NCBI RefSeq assembly: GCF_001515525.1
Contig: NZ_BCNQ01000006.1
Location: 1 to 64,000 of the forward strand
Direction of reading: 5' to 3'
Source of the DNA: Piscicoccus intestinalis NBRC 104926
Lineage (GTDB): Bacteria; Actinomycetota; Actinomycetes; Actinomycetales; Dermatophilaceae
DNA: 64,000 bases
A model generated the notes under the pieces. It was not told the origin of the DNA. It did not search any database and was given only the letters and a program-made list of their open reading frames with translations. How positions within the stretch are numbered: the first letter of the stretch is position 1; each line of letters opens with the position of its first letter. Both the position numbers and the translations under genes were made by a program. Below, piece by piece: positions 42,539 through 53,749 of this stretch.

Positions 42539-44260
42539 ATGATCGCCGCGTATCAACCCGACCTGGCCCCGTTGGGCTCGTTGACCCTCTCGGCCCTCGT
42601 GGCCTGCCTGCCGCTGGTGACGATTTTCGTCACGCTCGGCGCCCTGAAGTGGAAGGCGCACTACGCGGGCCTGACGGCCCTGGGTGTGGCGCTGCTCATC
42701 GCGATCCTGGCGTACCGGATGCCGGTGGGCTACGCCCTGAACTCCGCCGTGCTCGGTGGCGTGTTCGGTCTGTTCCCGATCATGTGGATCGTCTTCAACG
42801 CCATCGTGCTCTACGAGGTCACGGTCGCGAGCGGGCGCTTCGAAGACCTGCGCAAGGTCTTCGACCTCATCTCCGACGACCCCCGGGTGCAGGCCATCGT
42901 CATCGCCTTCTGCTTCGGCGGCCTCATGGAGGCCCTCGCCGGCTTCGGCGCGCCGGTCGCCATCACCGGCGTCATGCTCATGGCCGTCGGCTTCTCCGCC
43001 CTGCGCGCGGCCACCGTCGTGCTGCTGGCCAACACCGCCCCGGTCGCCTTCGGCGCCATCGGCACCCCGATCCTCACGGCCGGCCGGCTGACCCACATCG
43101 ACCCCCAGACGATCGGCGCCTACGTCGGCCACCAGACCCCGATCATCGCCTTCTTCGTGCCCCTGTTCATCTGCTTCCTCACCGACGGCAAGCGCGGCGT
43201 GCGCCAGGTCTTCCCCGTCGCGGTCGTCACCGGAGCCGTCTTCGGCATCACGCAGTGGATCAGCGCGACGTACATCTCGATGGAGCTGACCGACATCATC
43301 TCCTCGCTGTGCGGGCTCGCCGCGATCGTCATCATGCTGCGCTTCTGGCGGCCGCAGGGCCGCGACGAGGCCCGCGCCTCGCTGCAGGAGGCGCACGAGC
43401 GCGAGATGCGTGAGCTCGGCGCCACGGACCCCAACGAGGCGGCCGGCACGCACTCGGGTGGCGGCGGCACCGCGACCGCCACGAAGGCCCGTCAGGACAC
43501 CTCGCCGCTGACCGGCGGCCGGATCTTCATGGCCCTGTTCCCCTACCTGCTCGTCATCGCGGTGTTCTCGATCGCCAAGCTCGTGCCCGCGATCAACGCC
43601 GCACTCACCGGCACCGACATCAAGATCCCCTGGCCGGGCTTGAACGGACAGGTCCTCACCGCCGCCGGCACCCCGAACAGCTCGACGGTCTACACGTTCA
43701 CCTGGCTGTCCAGCCCCGGCACGATCCTGCTCATCTGCGGGCTCATCGTGGCCCTGGCCTACAAGGTCAGCCTCGGCGACTGGTTCAAGGTCTTCACGTT
43801 CAACGCTCACAAGATGCGCTTCGCGATCCTCACCGTCGCGACGGTGCTGTCGCTGGCCTACGTCATGAACCTCTCGGGCCAGACGATCACCATCGGCTAC
43901 TGGATCGCCGGCACCGGCGCCGCGTTCGCCTTCCTCTCCCCCGTGCTCGGGTGGCTGGGCACCGCGGTCACCGGCTCCGACACCTCTGCCAACGCCCTGT
44001 TCTCCACGCTGCAGCAGACCGCCGCCCAGCAGATCGGCATCGACGAGACCCTGCTCGTCGCCGCGAACACCTCCGGCGGCGTCGTCGGCAAGATGATCTC
44101 CCCGCAGAACCTCACGATCGCCGCCACGGCCGTGGGCCTCCTCGGCTGCGAGTCCGACATCTTCCGCAAGGTCATCTGGTGGAGCCTCGGCCTGCTGGTC
44201 GTCATGTGCCTCCTGGTCGGCCTGCAGTCGACCCCGGTGCTGTCCTGGATGCTGCCGTGA
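42539..44260 (+). CDS. lctP: L-lactate permease
   Basis: This 573-residue LctP-family permease has about 12-14 membrane helices. It includes SALVACLPLVTIFVTLGALK, VALLIAILAYRMPVGYALNS, VIAFCFGGLMEALAGFGAPV and DTSANALFSTLQQTAAQQIG, the last two being strong family signatures. ATG 42539 (GGAG about eight bases upstream) is preferred over an in-frame ATG at 42500, because 42500 lies at the operator and conserved sequence begins with MIAAYQPD. lutABC follows 67 bases downstream, so the permease supplies lactate to that pathway. Confidence 0.95.
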   Translation: MIAAYQPDLAPLGSLTLSALVACLPLVTIFVTLGALKWKAHYAGLTALGVALLIAILAYRMPVGYALNSAVLGGVFGLFPIMWIVFNAIVLYEVTVASGRFEDLRKVFDLISDDPRVQAIVIAFCFGGLMEALAGFGAPVAITGVMLMAVGFSALRAATVVLLANTAPVAFGAIGTPILTAGRLTHIDPQTIGAYVGHQTPIIAFFVPLFICFLTDGKRGVRQVFPVAVVTGAVFGITQWISATYISMELTDIISSLCGLAAIVIMLRFWRPQGRDEARASLQEAHEREMRELGATDPNEAAGTHSGGGGTATATKARQDTSPLTGGRIFMALFPYLLVIAVFSIAKLVPAINAALTGTDIKIPWPGLNGQVLTAAGTPNSSTVYTFTWLSSPGTILLICGLIVALAYKVSLGDWFKVFTFNAHKMRFAILTVATVLSLAYVMNLSGQTITIGYWIAGTGAAFAFLSPVLGWLGTAVTGSDTSANALFSTLQQTAAQQIGIDETLLVAANTSGGVVGKMISPQNLTIAATAVGLLGCESDIFRKVIWWSLGLLVVMCLLVGLQSTPVLSWMLP

Positions 44261-44327
44261 CGGCCGGACGGGCGACCCCCAACTGCACTAGCGTCGTGCT
44301 CGACCCTTGGAACTACGGAGGCAGGCG

Positions 44328-45145
44328 ATGACCACCCGACCCGGCGAGGGCAAGACCGTGGCGTTGTTCGCGACGTGCGCCAGCGACGTGATGTTTCCCG
44401 ACACCCCCAAGGCCGTGCTGACGCTGCTCGAGCGGCTCGGGTGCACGGTCGTGTTCCCGGAGCGCCAGACCTGCTGCGGCCAGCCGTTCACGAACACCGG
44501 CTACTTCGACGAGACCGTGCCGGTCGTGCGCAACTTCGTCGAGACCTTCGGGGAGTACGACTACGTCGTCGGCCCGTCGGGCTCGTGCATCGGTGCCGTG
44601 CGCGAGCAGCACGAAATGCTCGCCGAGCACGCCGGCGACGCCGGCCTGGCCCGCGCGGTGTCCCAGGTTGTGCCACACGTCTACGACATCAGCGAGTTCC
44701 TCGTCGACGTGCTCGGCGTCACCGACGTCGGGGCGTACTTTCCGCACAAGGTCACCTACCACCCGACCTGTCACTCGCTGCGGGTCGCCCGCGTCGGTGA
44801 CAAACCGATGCGGCTGCTGGAGGCGGTGCGCGGCATCACCGTGCTGCCGCTGGAGGACGCCGACCGGTGCTGCGGGTTCGGCGGCACGTTCTCGCTGAAG
44901 AACCCGGACGTGTCGGTGGCGATGGCCACCGACAAGGCCCGGCACGTGGCCGACACCGGCGCCGAATACCTCGTGACCGGCGACAACCTGTGCCTGCTGA
45001 ACATCTCCGGTGTGCTGAACCGCGGCCAATCGGGCATCAAGCCGATCCACCTGGCCGAGATCCTGGCCCACACCGAGGGCACGACCTCGGTGGCCACCGG
45101 AGCCCAAGGAGCCCAAGCAACCCGAGGAGCCGAAGGAGCGCTGGC

Positions 45146-45149
<4 letters not shown>
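44328..45149 (+). CDS. lutA: L-lactate utilisation protein LutA
   Basis: This 273-residue cysteine-rich protein carries two CCG repeats of the heterodisulfide-reductase type: RQTCCGQPFTNTGYFDE (residues 47-63) and DADRCCGFGGTFSLKNPDVS (about 178-198). LutA is part of the LutABC iron-sulfur complex that oxidises L-lactate to pyruvate. The start at 44328 has GGAGGC about seven bases upstream. The stop overlaps lutB (ATGA). The last 25 residues form a Gly/Ala-rich tail (GAQGAQATRGAEGALA). Confidence 0.95.
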
Positions 45150-46710
<1,561 letters not shown>

Positions 46711-46711
<1 letters not shown>

Positions 46712-47367
46712 TGAGCGCCAAGCAGGAGATCCTGGAGCGCATCCGCTCCGCCACCGGCGACGTCGACCGCACCGTCGCGGCGTCCGAGGACACCCCGGTC
46801 GCGTGGGAGTACCACCGGCCCACGGTCTCCGGCGACGTGCTCGACCTGTTCGTCGAGCGCGTCGTCGACTACAAGGCGACGGTCGTGCGGTGCCCGGCGG
46901 GCGAGGTCGGCGAGCGGATCGTCGACGCCCTACGCCAGACCGGAGCCCGCTCGGTCGTGCTCCCGGCCGAGCTCGACGCCGGATGGCGGGCGGCGATCGA
47001 AGGCACCGACGTGACGATCCGCTCCGACGAACCGCCGCTGACGCAGGTCGAGCTCGACGGCACCGACGCGGTCGTCACGGCCGCCGCGGTCGGGGCCGCC
47101 GTCTCCGGCACGATCATGCTCGACCACGCGGGCGATCAGGGCCGGCGTGCCCTGTCGCTGGTGCCCGACGTGCACGTCTGCGTCGTGCGGGCCGATCAGG
47201 TCGTCTCCGACGTGCCGGAGGCGGTCGGCCGGCTGCGCGGCGCGGTGCAGGACCGCCGTCCGATCACCTGGATCAGCGGGCCGAGCGCCACGAGCGACAT
47301 CGAACTCTCCCGCGTCGAGGGCGTGCACGGGCCGCGGACGCTGTGGGTGATCCTCGCGACCGACTGA
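46711..47367 (+). CDS. lutC: L-lactate utilisation protein LutC
   Basis: This 218-residue protein has a single LUD domain: MSAKQEILERIRSATGDVDR, DAVVTAAAVGAAVSGTIMLD and QGRRALSLVPDVHVCVVRAD, and the family end SATSDIELSRVEGVHGPRTL. It is the third LutABC component. It starts at ATG 46711, overlapping the lutB TGA, and the transcript likely ends before the lipoprotein gene 83 bases further on. Confidence 0.95.
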
Positions 47368-47450
47368 CGGCCTCGCCGCCTCTGGGCGTCTCTGAGGTCT
47401 CTGAGTGAATTCTCAGGCACGGCTCGGGGCGGGCGCCTAGGGTCGCGGCC

Positions 47451-48674
47451 ATGCGCGCCTTCCCCGCTTCCGCCCGGCTCCCCCGAATCCTGCTGTGCGC
47501 CCTGGCGGCCGGAGCCGTCGCCGGGTGTTCCGGCGCCGGCGCCCCCGAGGGCGGCGGGCAGGCGCAGGCGGGCGGGTCGAATGGCACGGGCGGCACGGGC
47601 GCCGCGGCCGCGACCCCGGCGCAGTCGCTGGACCCCGCTGACCCCTTCACGATCGAGCAGGTCGCGCAGTTCGACGAGCCGTGGGCGATGGCGTTCCTGC
47701 CCGACGGGAAGGCTCTGGTGACCCAGCGCGGCGGCGACCTCATGCTCGCCGACCCCAGCGGGGGCGCCGACGCCGTGCGCGTCGAGGGCACCACGCAGGT
47801 CGCGCACGCCGGGCAGGGCGGCCTCGGCGACGTCGTGCTCGGGCCGAACTTCGCACAGGACAACCAGGTGTACCTCAGCTGGGCCGAGACCGGCTCCGGC
47901 GGGTCGGGCGCCGCGGTCGGCCGCGCCACCCTGCACACCGACGGCACGCCCCGGCTCGAGGGCCTGCAGGTCATCTGGCGCCAGGAGCCGAAGGTCGACG
48001 GCACCGGCCACTTCTCGCACCGGATGGCATTCAGCCCCGACGGCCGCTACCTGTTCGTCTCCTCCGGCGACCGGCAGAAGATGCAGCCCGCCCAGGACCT
48101 GTCGAACACCCTCGGCACGATCGTGCGGCTGAACCCGGACGGCACGCCCGCGCAGGGCAACCCGTTCGCCGACCGCGGCGGGGTGGCCGCGCAGATCTGG
48201 TCGTACGGGCACCGCAACCCACTGGGGTTGGCCTTCGACGCGGCGGGCAACCTGTGGTCTTCGGAGATGGGGCCGCAGGGCGGCGACGAGGTGAACCTCA
48301 TCGTCGAGGGCGCGAACTACGGCTGGCCCAACGCCTCGAACGGCTCGCACTACGGCGGCGCCGACATTCCCGACCACACCGCCTCAGACGGGTACGAGGC
48401 GCCGAAGGTCTCGTGGAACCCCTCGGTCTCCCCCGGCAGCCTGATGATCTACAGCGGCGACCTGTTCGCCCCGTGGCAGGGCGACGCGTTCATCGGGGCC
48501 CTCTCCGGCGAGGCACTGCTGCGCGTCGACCTCGACGGAACGAACGCGACCGAGGCGAACCGCTGGGATCTGGGCAGCCGCATCCGCGACGTGGTCCAGG
48601 GGCCGGACGGGGCGCTGTGGCTCCTCACCGACGGCACTGACGGCGAGCTGTGGCGGCTGACTCCGAAGGGCTGA
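47451..48674 (+). CDS. PQQ-dependent sugar dehydrogenase-like lipoprotein
   Basis: This 407-residue lipoprotein has a signal ending in the lipobox VAGC (about residue 26). A Gly/Ala/Ser linker is followed by a six-bladed beta-propeller of the glucose/sorbosone dehydrogenase (Asd/YliI) family. Typical blocks are DEPWAMAFLPDGKALVTQRG, GGLGDVVLGPNF, FSHRMAFSPDGRYLFVSSGD, YGHRNPLGLAFDAAGNLWSS, EMGPQGGDEVNLIVEGANYG and WNPSVSPGSLMIYSG. The family oxidises sugars with PQQ in some members; no PQQ synthesis gene is in the window, so the cofactor is uncertain. Confidence 0.88.
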   Translation: MRAFPASARLPRILLCALAAGAVAGCSGAGAPEGGGQAQAGGSNGTGGTGAAAATPAQSLDPADPFTIEQVAQFDEPWAMAFLPDGKALVTQRGGDLMLADPSGGADAVRVEGTTQVAHAGQGGLGDVVLGPNFAQDNQVYLSWAETGSGGSGAAVGRATLHTDGTPRLEGLQVIWRQEPKVDGTGHFSHRMAFSPDGRYLFVSSGDRQKMQPAQDLSNTLGTIVRLNPDGTPAQGNPFADRGGVAAQIWSYGHRNPLGLAFDAAGNLWSSEMGPQGGDEVNLIVEGANYGWPNASNGSHYGGADIPDHTASDGYEAPKVSWNPSVSPGSLMIYSGDLFAPWQGDAFIGALSGEALLRVDLDGTNATEANRWDLGSRIRDVVQGPDGALWLLTDGTDGELWRLTPKG

Positions 48675-48899
48675 TCATCGCCGAAACCCCATTCCGGTTC
48701 GATAGTCGAATTGTCGACACGACATGCTCAATTGCACAGACTCCTAGATCAATCGGTCTGTGACGAACGCTCCAGAACGGGCACATTCTGTGGGTAGCCT
48801 GTGCCTCCGGATAGGTATTCTGACGGAGCCGATCTTCTTTTTTGATGGCAGTTCGTCGGCGTTGTCAGGCGTTGTAAGCAGTAGGCGACGGAGCGTGCG

Positions 48900-50243
48900 G
48901 TGACGCTGATCGAGGCAGACGGCGACGGGGCCGCGCGGCAGGGCGATCCAGGCCGCCGCGATCCCCGCTGGTGGGGTGCCGACACCTTCACCACGGAGGA
49001 GTCCCGGCTGCGCCGGTTGCAGTTCGCCGGGTTGGCCCTGCCCGTGCTGTTCGTCGTGCTGCTGCAGGTGATGCGGCCGGTGCTCGTCCAGGACGTCTGG
49101 CCCCAGCACGGCCGGCTCGCCGTCAGCCTGCTCACCCACGCCGGGGTGCTGGCCTTCGGGCTGGGCATGTACCTCTTGGTCAGCCGGGGCTATCGATTGG
49201 CACTGCGTCGCAATCGCGAATTGTCGGCGATCAGCGATGTGCTGCTGGCGATCTCGCGCGACGACGACCGGTCCGCCACCTCCGCGCGCATCCTCGCGCA
49301 CACCCGGCACCTGCTCGCAGCCGAGGAGGCCGGCGACGGCCCGGTACCGCCCGCACGCGGTGGGCGACACCGGCTCCTCCTCTCGACCGTCACCGGAGCC
49401 GACGCCCCGCTGCCGCGCCTGTGGGCGACCCGCCGGGGCCGCGCGTTCGAGGAGGCCGACCAGCGCACGATCGACACCCTCGCCCAATTGGGCCGGTTGG
49501 CCCAGGACCACGCCCGGATGGCCGCCTCCCAGCGGGAGGCCGCGGTGCTCACCGAGCGGGTGCGCATCGCCCGCGAGATGCACGACAGCCTCGCCCAGGT
49601 GCTCTCGGTCACCCACATGCGGCTGTGGGCCCTGAGTTCGCGCCCCGAGGTGTCGGCAGGCACCCAGCACGAGCTGCGCGAACTCGCGGGGATCTGCCAC
49701 GAGGCCCACACCGACGTGCGCGAATCGATCTTCGGCCTGCGGGAGACGGCCCGCACCGACCGCTCGCTCCTCGAGGGCCTGGACCGGTGCGTCGAGGCCT
49801 TCGAGCGCCAGGCCCGGATCGAAGCCCGGCTCGTCGTCGAGGACGGCGCCCGCCTCGAGCTGCCCGGCACGAGCCGAGCCCACGTGCTGCGGCTCGTGCA
49901 GGAGGCGCTGACCAACGTGCGCAAGCACGCCGGGGCCGAGACCGCGACCGTGCGGGTCGCCCGGGACGGCGACGCCACCGTGCTCACGGTCGAGGACGAC
50001 GGCTGCGGCTTCGACCCCCGCGCCACGGCGGACGCCGGGCGCTTCGGGCTGCACACGATGCGCGAACGGGCCGAGGCGGCCGCCGGGCATCTCACCGTCG
50101 ATTCCCGACCCGGCCGGGGCACCCGGATCGTCGTACGCCTGCCCGCCCCGCGCCCCACCGCGGCCCCGATGCGCACCGCCACCCGAGGCCCCTCCCCGAC
50201 ACCGTCCCTGGCCCAACGCGCCGGCGAGGGCCTGACCGCGTGA
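48900..50243 (+). CDS. NarX/DegS-type sensor histidine kinase
   Basis: This 447-residue HisKA_3-type kinase has two membrane helices (residues about 42-60 and 74-95), a short segment that may be a reduced GAF domain (about 106-200), and a dimerisation H-box VRIAREMHDSLAQVLSVTHM with His 228. The ATPase domain has VQEALTNVRKHAGAETATVR (N box), VEDDGCGFDP and GRFGLHTMRERAEAAAGHL. The start is GTG 48900, with GGAG about seven bases upstream. The response regulator begins 92 bases after the stop. Its position before nrfHA suggests it senses nitrate, nitrite, redox state or a related cue; that is inference. Confidence 0.9.
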   Translation: MTLIEADGDGAARQGDPGRRDPRWWGADTFTTEESRLRRLQFAGLALPVLFVVLLQVMRPVLVQDVWPQHGRLAVSLLTHAGVLAFGLGMYLLVSRGYRLALRRNRELSAISDVLLAISRDDDRSATSARILAHTRHLLAAEEAGDGPVPPARGGRHRLLLSTVTGADAPLPRLWATRRGRAFEEADQRTIDTLAQLGRLAQDHARMAASQREAAVLTERVRIAREMHDSLAQVLSVTHMRLWALSSRPEVSAGTQHELRELAGICHEAHTDVRESIFGLRETARTDRSLLEGLDRCVEAFERQARIEARLVVEDGARLELPGTSRAHVLRLVQEALTNVRKHAGAETATVRVARDGDATVLTVEDDGCGFDPRATADAGRFGLHTMRERAEAAAGHLTVDSRPGRGTRIVVRLPAPRPTAAPMRTATRGPSPTPSLAQRAGEGLTA

Positions 50244-50334
50244 GGACACCTCGGATGCCACCCGAATTGACTCGGTATCGTCAGTTCCAATTGCGGCAGT
50301 CACCCCCGGCCGCCTCCACGGAAGGATCCCCTCG

Positions 50335-51033
50335 ATGAGCGAGCAGGCCACGCTGACCGCCGCCCCGATCCGCGTGCTGGTCGTCGACGACCAGCCCCTG
50401 TTCCGGATGGCGATCTCCTCGCTCATCAACGACGAGCCGGACCTCGAGGTCGTCGCGCAGGCCGAGAACGGTCTCCTGGCGGTCGAGCGGGCCCGCGAGG
50501 CCGAGCCCGATGTCGTGCTCATGGACGTCGAGATGCCGGTCATGGACGGCATCGAGGCCGCCGGGCTCATGCAGGAGCACGTGCCGTGCGCCAAGGTGCT
50601 CATGCTCAGTGTCGTCGAGGACGACGAGCGCCTCGTCGAGGCGGTGCGCCGCGGCGTGCACGGGTACCTGCTCAAAGACCTGCGCCCCGACCAGCTCTTC
50701 GAGATGATCCGGGCCGCGATGCGCGACGAGAGCCCGGTCTCCCCCGCCCTCGTCGGGAGGCTGTTCGCCCAGTTGCGCGGCGGCACCCGCTCCCCCGCAC
50801 CGGCTCCCGTCATCGAGCCGCGGGCCGCGCTCAGCGAACGGGAGCTGGAGATCCTGCGCCTCGTCGCCGACGGCCTGACCAACCGGCAGATCGGCCGGCA
50901 GCTGCACATCACCGAAGGCACCGTGAAGAACCACGTGCACAACGCGCTGCACAAGCTGCACATGGAGAATCGCATCCAGGCCGCCGCGTACGTCGTGCGG
51001 CACGGCCTGGGCCTGCCTCCGCAGTTCGACTGA
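50335..51033 (+). CDS. NarL/LuxR-family response regulator
   Basis: This 232-residue regulator has a receiver domain (PIRVLVVDDQPLFRMAISSL, phosphoacceptor Asp 64 in VVLMDVEMPVMDGIEAAG, KDLRPDQLFEMI with the conserved Lys) and a NarL-type helix-turn-helix (LSERELEILRLVADGLTNRQ, ITEGTVKNHVHNALHKLHM). It is the cognate partner of the preceding kinase. GGAAGGAT lies before ATG 50335. Its likely target is nrfHA, 226 bases downstream, by analogy with NarL/NreC systems. Confidence 0.92.
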   Translation: MSEQATLTAAPIRVLVVDDQPLFRMAISSLINDEPDLEVVAQAENGLLAVERAREAEPDVVLMDVEMPVMDGIEAAGLMQEHVPCAKVLMLSVVEDDERLVEAVRRGVHGYLLKDLRPDQLFEMIRAAMRDESPVSPALVGRLFAQLRGGTRSPAPAPVIEPRAALSERELEILRLVADGLTNRQIGRQLHITEGTVKNHVHNALHKLHMENRIQAAAYVVRHGLGLPPQFD

Positions 51034-51259
51034 CCGCCGCGGGGCTCCTGCCCGGCTCGTTCGTCTCCCGTCACCGCCTGCCGCCGAGCAGCCAGGGCTC
51101 TCGTGAGAAGCGCTGGTCAGAGCCGTTGCCCTATGCCGGGACCCACGGCAGATGTACCCGGTCTCTACCCCCCGGCGGATAGTGCGCGGACCCCATTCGC
51201 AGGATGCTGACCATCGTCGGGTGCACTCGTGCCCGGCGTCAGGTCGAAGCAAAGGTCGG

Positions 51260-51754
51260 ATGGTGATGAACAGAGCACGCATAGCCTCCGCCTTCAAGGG
51301 GCTGTTGACCCCCAAGAATGCGTTCTACGCGCTGGCCATCTTCGTGTTCGGCTCGCTCCTGGGTGTCGGGCTCTTCACCTTCGGTTACGCCCGAGGGGCG
51401 TCCTATCTGACGGGCGATCCCGCGGCGTGCGTCAACTGTCACGTGATGCGCGATCAGTGGAACGGGTGGCTCGCCTCGAGCCACGGCAAGGTCGCCACGT
51501 GCAGTGACTGTCACTCACCGCACAACTTCGTCGGAAAGTACGCCAACAAGGCCACCAACGGCTTCTTCCACGGTCTGGCCATGACGACCGGCAACCACCC
51601 GGACAACATCCGGATCAAGCCGTACAACCTGCGGGTCACGGAGCAGGCCTGCTTGTACTGCCACGCGGACATCACGCAGTCCGTGCGCTCCAGCCGGGCG
51701 CACGCGAACACCCAGTCGTGCGTGTCCTGTCACCGAGACGTCGGGCATCTGTAG
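51260..51754 (+). CDS. nrfH: Tetraheme cytochrome c quinol dehydrogenase NrfH
   Basis: This 164-residue membrane cytochrome has one N-terminal helix (FYALAIFVFGSLLGVGLFTF) and four CxxCH heme sites: CVNCH (57), CSDCH (81), CLYCH (131) and CVSCH (154). The first is CVNCHVM, where Met is the expected axial ligand in NrfH. It oxidises menaquinol and passes electrons to NrfA. Start choice is between ATG 51260, GTG 51263 and ATG 51266; AAAGG lies at 51251-51255. nrfA follows 13 bases after the stop. Confidence 0.95.
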   Translation: MVMNRARIASAFKGLLTPKNAFYALAIFVFGSLLGVGLFTFGYARGASYLTGDPAACVNCHVMRDQWNGWLASSHGKVATCSDCHSPHNFVGKYANKATNGFFHGLAMTTGNHPDNIRIKPYNLRVTEQACLYCHADITQSVRSSRAHANTQSCVSCHRDVGHL

Positions 51755-51767
51755 GTGAGTGAGGATC

Positions 51768-53345
51768 ATGAACGCAACGAATACCGAGTCCTCGCAGTCT
51801 TCGGACTCACCCCGTAAAGGCCGGCCGAAAGCGGCGCGCCGGCGGCTGTTCCTGCTCGGTGCCGTCGTCGTGGTCGCGCTGATCACGATGGGCATGACGG
51901 CGCTGCTCGTCAACATCCTCGAGCGGCAGCAGGAGGCCCGCGACGTCGCCTTCCAGTCCACGCCGCTCGACGAGAACAGCTACGACCCGGCGGTCTGGGG
52001 CCAGAACTACCCCGAGCACTACGCGATGTGGCAGGCCACCACCGAGATGGTGCCCACCGAGCACGGCGGTTCTCGCCCGGTGCAGGTGACGATGGCCAAC
52101 GGTCAGACCCGCACCGCCACCGAGAGCCGCATCGAGAAGGACCCGCGGCTGGTGACGATGTGGATCGGGTACCCGTTCTCGGTCGACTACCGCGAGGCCC
52201 GCGGCCACGCCTACATGCTCGAGGACCAGCGGCTGACCCGCCGCGTCACCGAGTTCAAGCAGCCCGGTACGTGCCTGAACTGCCACGCATCGACCGTGAA
52301 GATCATGCGAGAGCTCGGCAACGGCGACATGAACGCTGGCTTCGCGGCCATGAACAAGATGCCGTACGACGAGGCCACCAAGCTCGCCGAGCACCCCGTG
52401 GCCTGCATCGACTGCCACGATCCGAAGACCAACCAGCTGCGCGTCACGCGGCCGGCCTTCCAGAACGGCATGCAGCGGCTCAAGCAGCACGAGGGCGTCA
52501 GCAACTACGACGTCAACAAGGACGCGAGCCCGCAGGAGATGCGTACCTTCGTCTGCGCCCAGTGCCACGTGGAGTACTACTTCAAGGGCGACACCAAGGA
52601 ACTGACGTTCCCGTGGGGCCAGGGCCTGAAGGTCGAGAACATCATGGCCGACTCCACCGACCACGTCGACTGGGTCTACCCGACCACCGGCACCAAGATG
52701 CTCAAGGCCCAGCACCCGGAGTTCGACCTGAGCCAGCAGGGTGTGCACGCGAGCGCCGGCGTCAGCTGCGCCGACTGCCACATGCCGTACAAGCGTGAGG
52801 GCGCCGTCAAGCTCACCGACCACCACATCCGCAGCCCGCTGCTCATGGTCAACAACTCCTGCCAGACGTGCCACAGCGCGTCCGAGGAGGAGATGAAGGG
52901 CCGGGTCAAGACGATCCAGGACCGCTTCATCCACACCCGCGACGTGTCGATGGACTCGCTCATGGACCTCATCGCCGACCTCGAGGCCGCGCAGACCAAC
53001 GGCACGCCGCCCGAGCGGATCGCCATCGCCCGCAGCTACCACCGCAAGGCGAGCTTCCTCAACGACTACCTCTACTCGGAGAACAGCTACGGCTTCCACG
53101 CCCCCGGCGAGAGCAACCGCATCTTCGCGGACGCGATCGACGCCGCGCGCAAGGGCCAGATGGCCCTGCAGGGCAAGGTCACCGAGCCCGCCGAGCAGAA
53201 CGGTCCGGACCAGAGCGGTGCCGCCCCGAGCCCCAAGGCCAACGCCCCGGGCGCGACGCAGCAGCCGACTCAGCCGGCGACCCAGTCGCCCAACACGTCG
53301 GCCACGACGGCTTCGGCCCCGCCGAGCCCGGCGGCCACGCCGTGA
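51768..53345 (+). CDS. nrfA: Cytochrome c nitrite reductase NrfA (all five hemes CxxCH)
   Basis: This 525-residue pentaheme enzyme reduces nitrite to ammonium with six electrons. The heme sites are CLNCH (169), CIDCH (213), CAQCH (263), CADCH (334) and CQTCH (365). The first, the catalytic site, is CxxCK in most NrfA proteins, but here it is CxxCH. Conserved surroundings are DPRLVTMWIGYPFSVDYREA with RGH, CHVEYYF (catalytic Tyr) and KAQHPEFDL (Gln/His). A membrane helix (about residues 28-50) takes the place of a cleaved signal. The last 60 residues are a Pro/Ala/Thr/Gln tail. ATG 51768 is chosen; GTG 51759 is possible. Confidence 0.95.
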   Translation: MNATNTESSQSSDSPRKGRPKAARRRLFLLGAVVVVALITMGMTALLVNILERQQEARDVAFQSTPLDENSYDPAVWGQNYPEHYAMWQATTEMVPTEHGGSRPVQVTMANGQTRTATESRIEKDPRLVTMWIGYPFSVDYREARGHAYMLEDQRLTRRVTEFKQPGTCLNCHASTVKIMRELGNGDMNAGFAAMNKMPYDEATKLAEHPVACIDCHDPKTNQLRVTRPAFQNGMQRLKQHEGVSNYDVNKDASPQEMRTFVCAQCHVEYYFKGDTKELTFPWGQGLKVENIMADSTDHVDWVYPTTGTKMLKAQHPEFDLSQQGVHASAGVSCADCHMPYKREGAVKLTDHHIRSPLLMVNNSCQTCHSASEEEMKGRVKTIQDRFIHTRDVSMDSLMDLIADLEAAQTNGTPPERIAIARSYHRKASFLNDYLYSENSYGFHAPGESNRIFADAIDAARKGQMALQGKVTEPAEQNGPDQSGAAPSPKANAPGATQQPTQPATQSPNTSATTASAPPSPAATP

Positions 53346-53749
53346 CCGAGTCGACGAGCTGATCGGTAGCTCGCACGACAGATAGCCCGCACGACACGGT
53401 GCCGGGGGTGGGGATCCCGCCCCCGGCACCGTCGTGTCTGGGCGCACCGGCAGCGGATGGGGGCACAGTCGGCGGCTATACCCGGCCTATACCCATCCGG
53501 TGCGAATGGCCTGGTCGCCATGACCACGGCCGATCCCGGATCTATCCCGGACGTGCCTGACGACAGATGGTCGCGGCGCCGCCGCGGAGAGAGTGTGGAG
53601 GCCGATTCCTGCAGCGGTCACAGGGCCGAGCACGAACGCACGACCAGAGCACTCGAACGACGGCTCGACCGACAAGACACCGACGACATACGAAACGCAC
53701 GACTTCGGCGCATACCAATCCCCCGACACCGAACGGCAGGACGAAACCA
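53346..53749. other. Intergenic region after nrfA, before the maturation genes
   Basis: About 404 bases separate nrfA from the CcmI-like gene. A strong hairpin (53398-53430) ends the nrfHA transcript. The rest is less GC-rich near 53620-53750 (CGACATACGAAACGCACGAC), probably the promoter and leader of the maturation operon. Open frames here lack start signals or family resemblance. Confidence 0.6.
53398..53430. terminator. 15-bp terminator hairpin after nrfHA
   Basis: GGTGCCGGGGGTGGG (53398-53412) pairs with 53416-53430 over a 3-base loop, with one G-T wobble. GTCGTGTCTG follows. It is about 50 bases past the nrfA stop. Confidence 0.75.
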
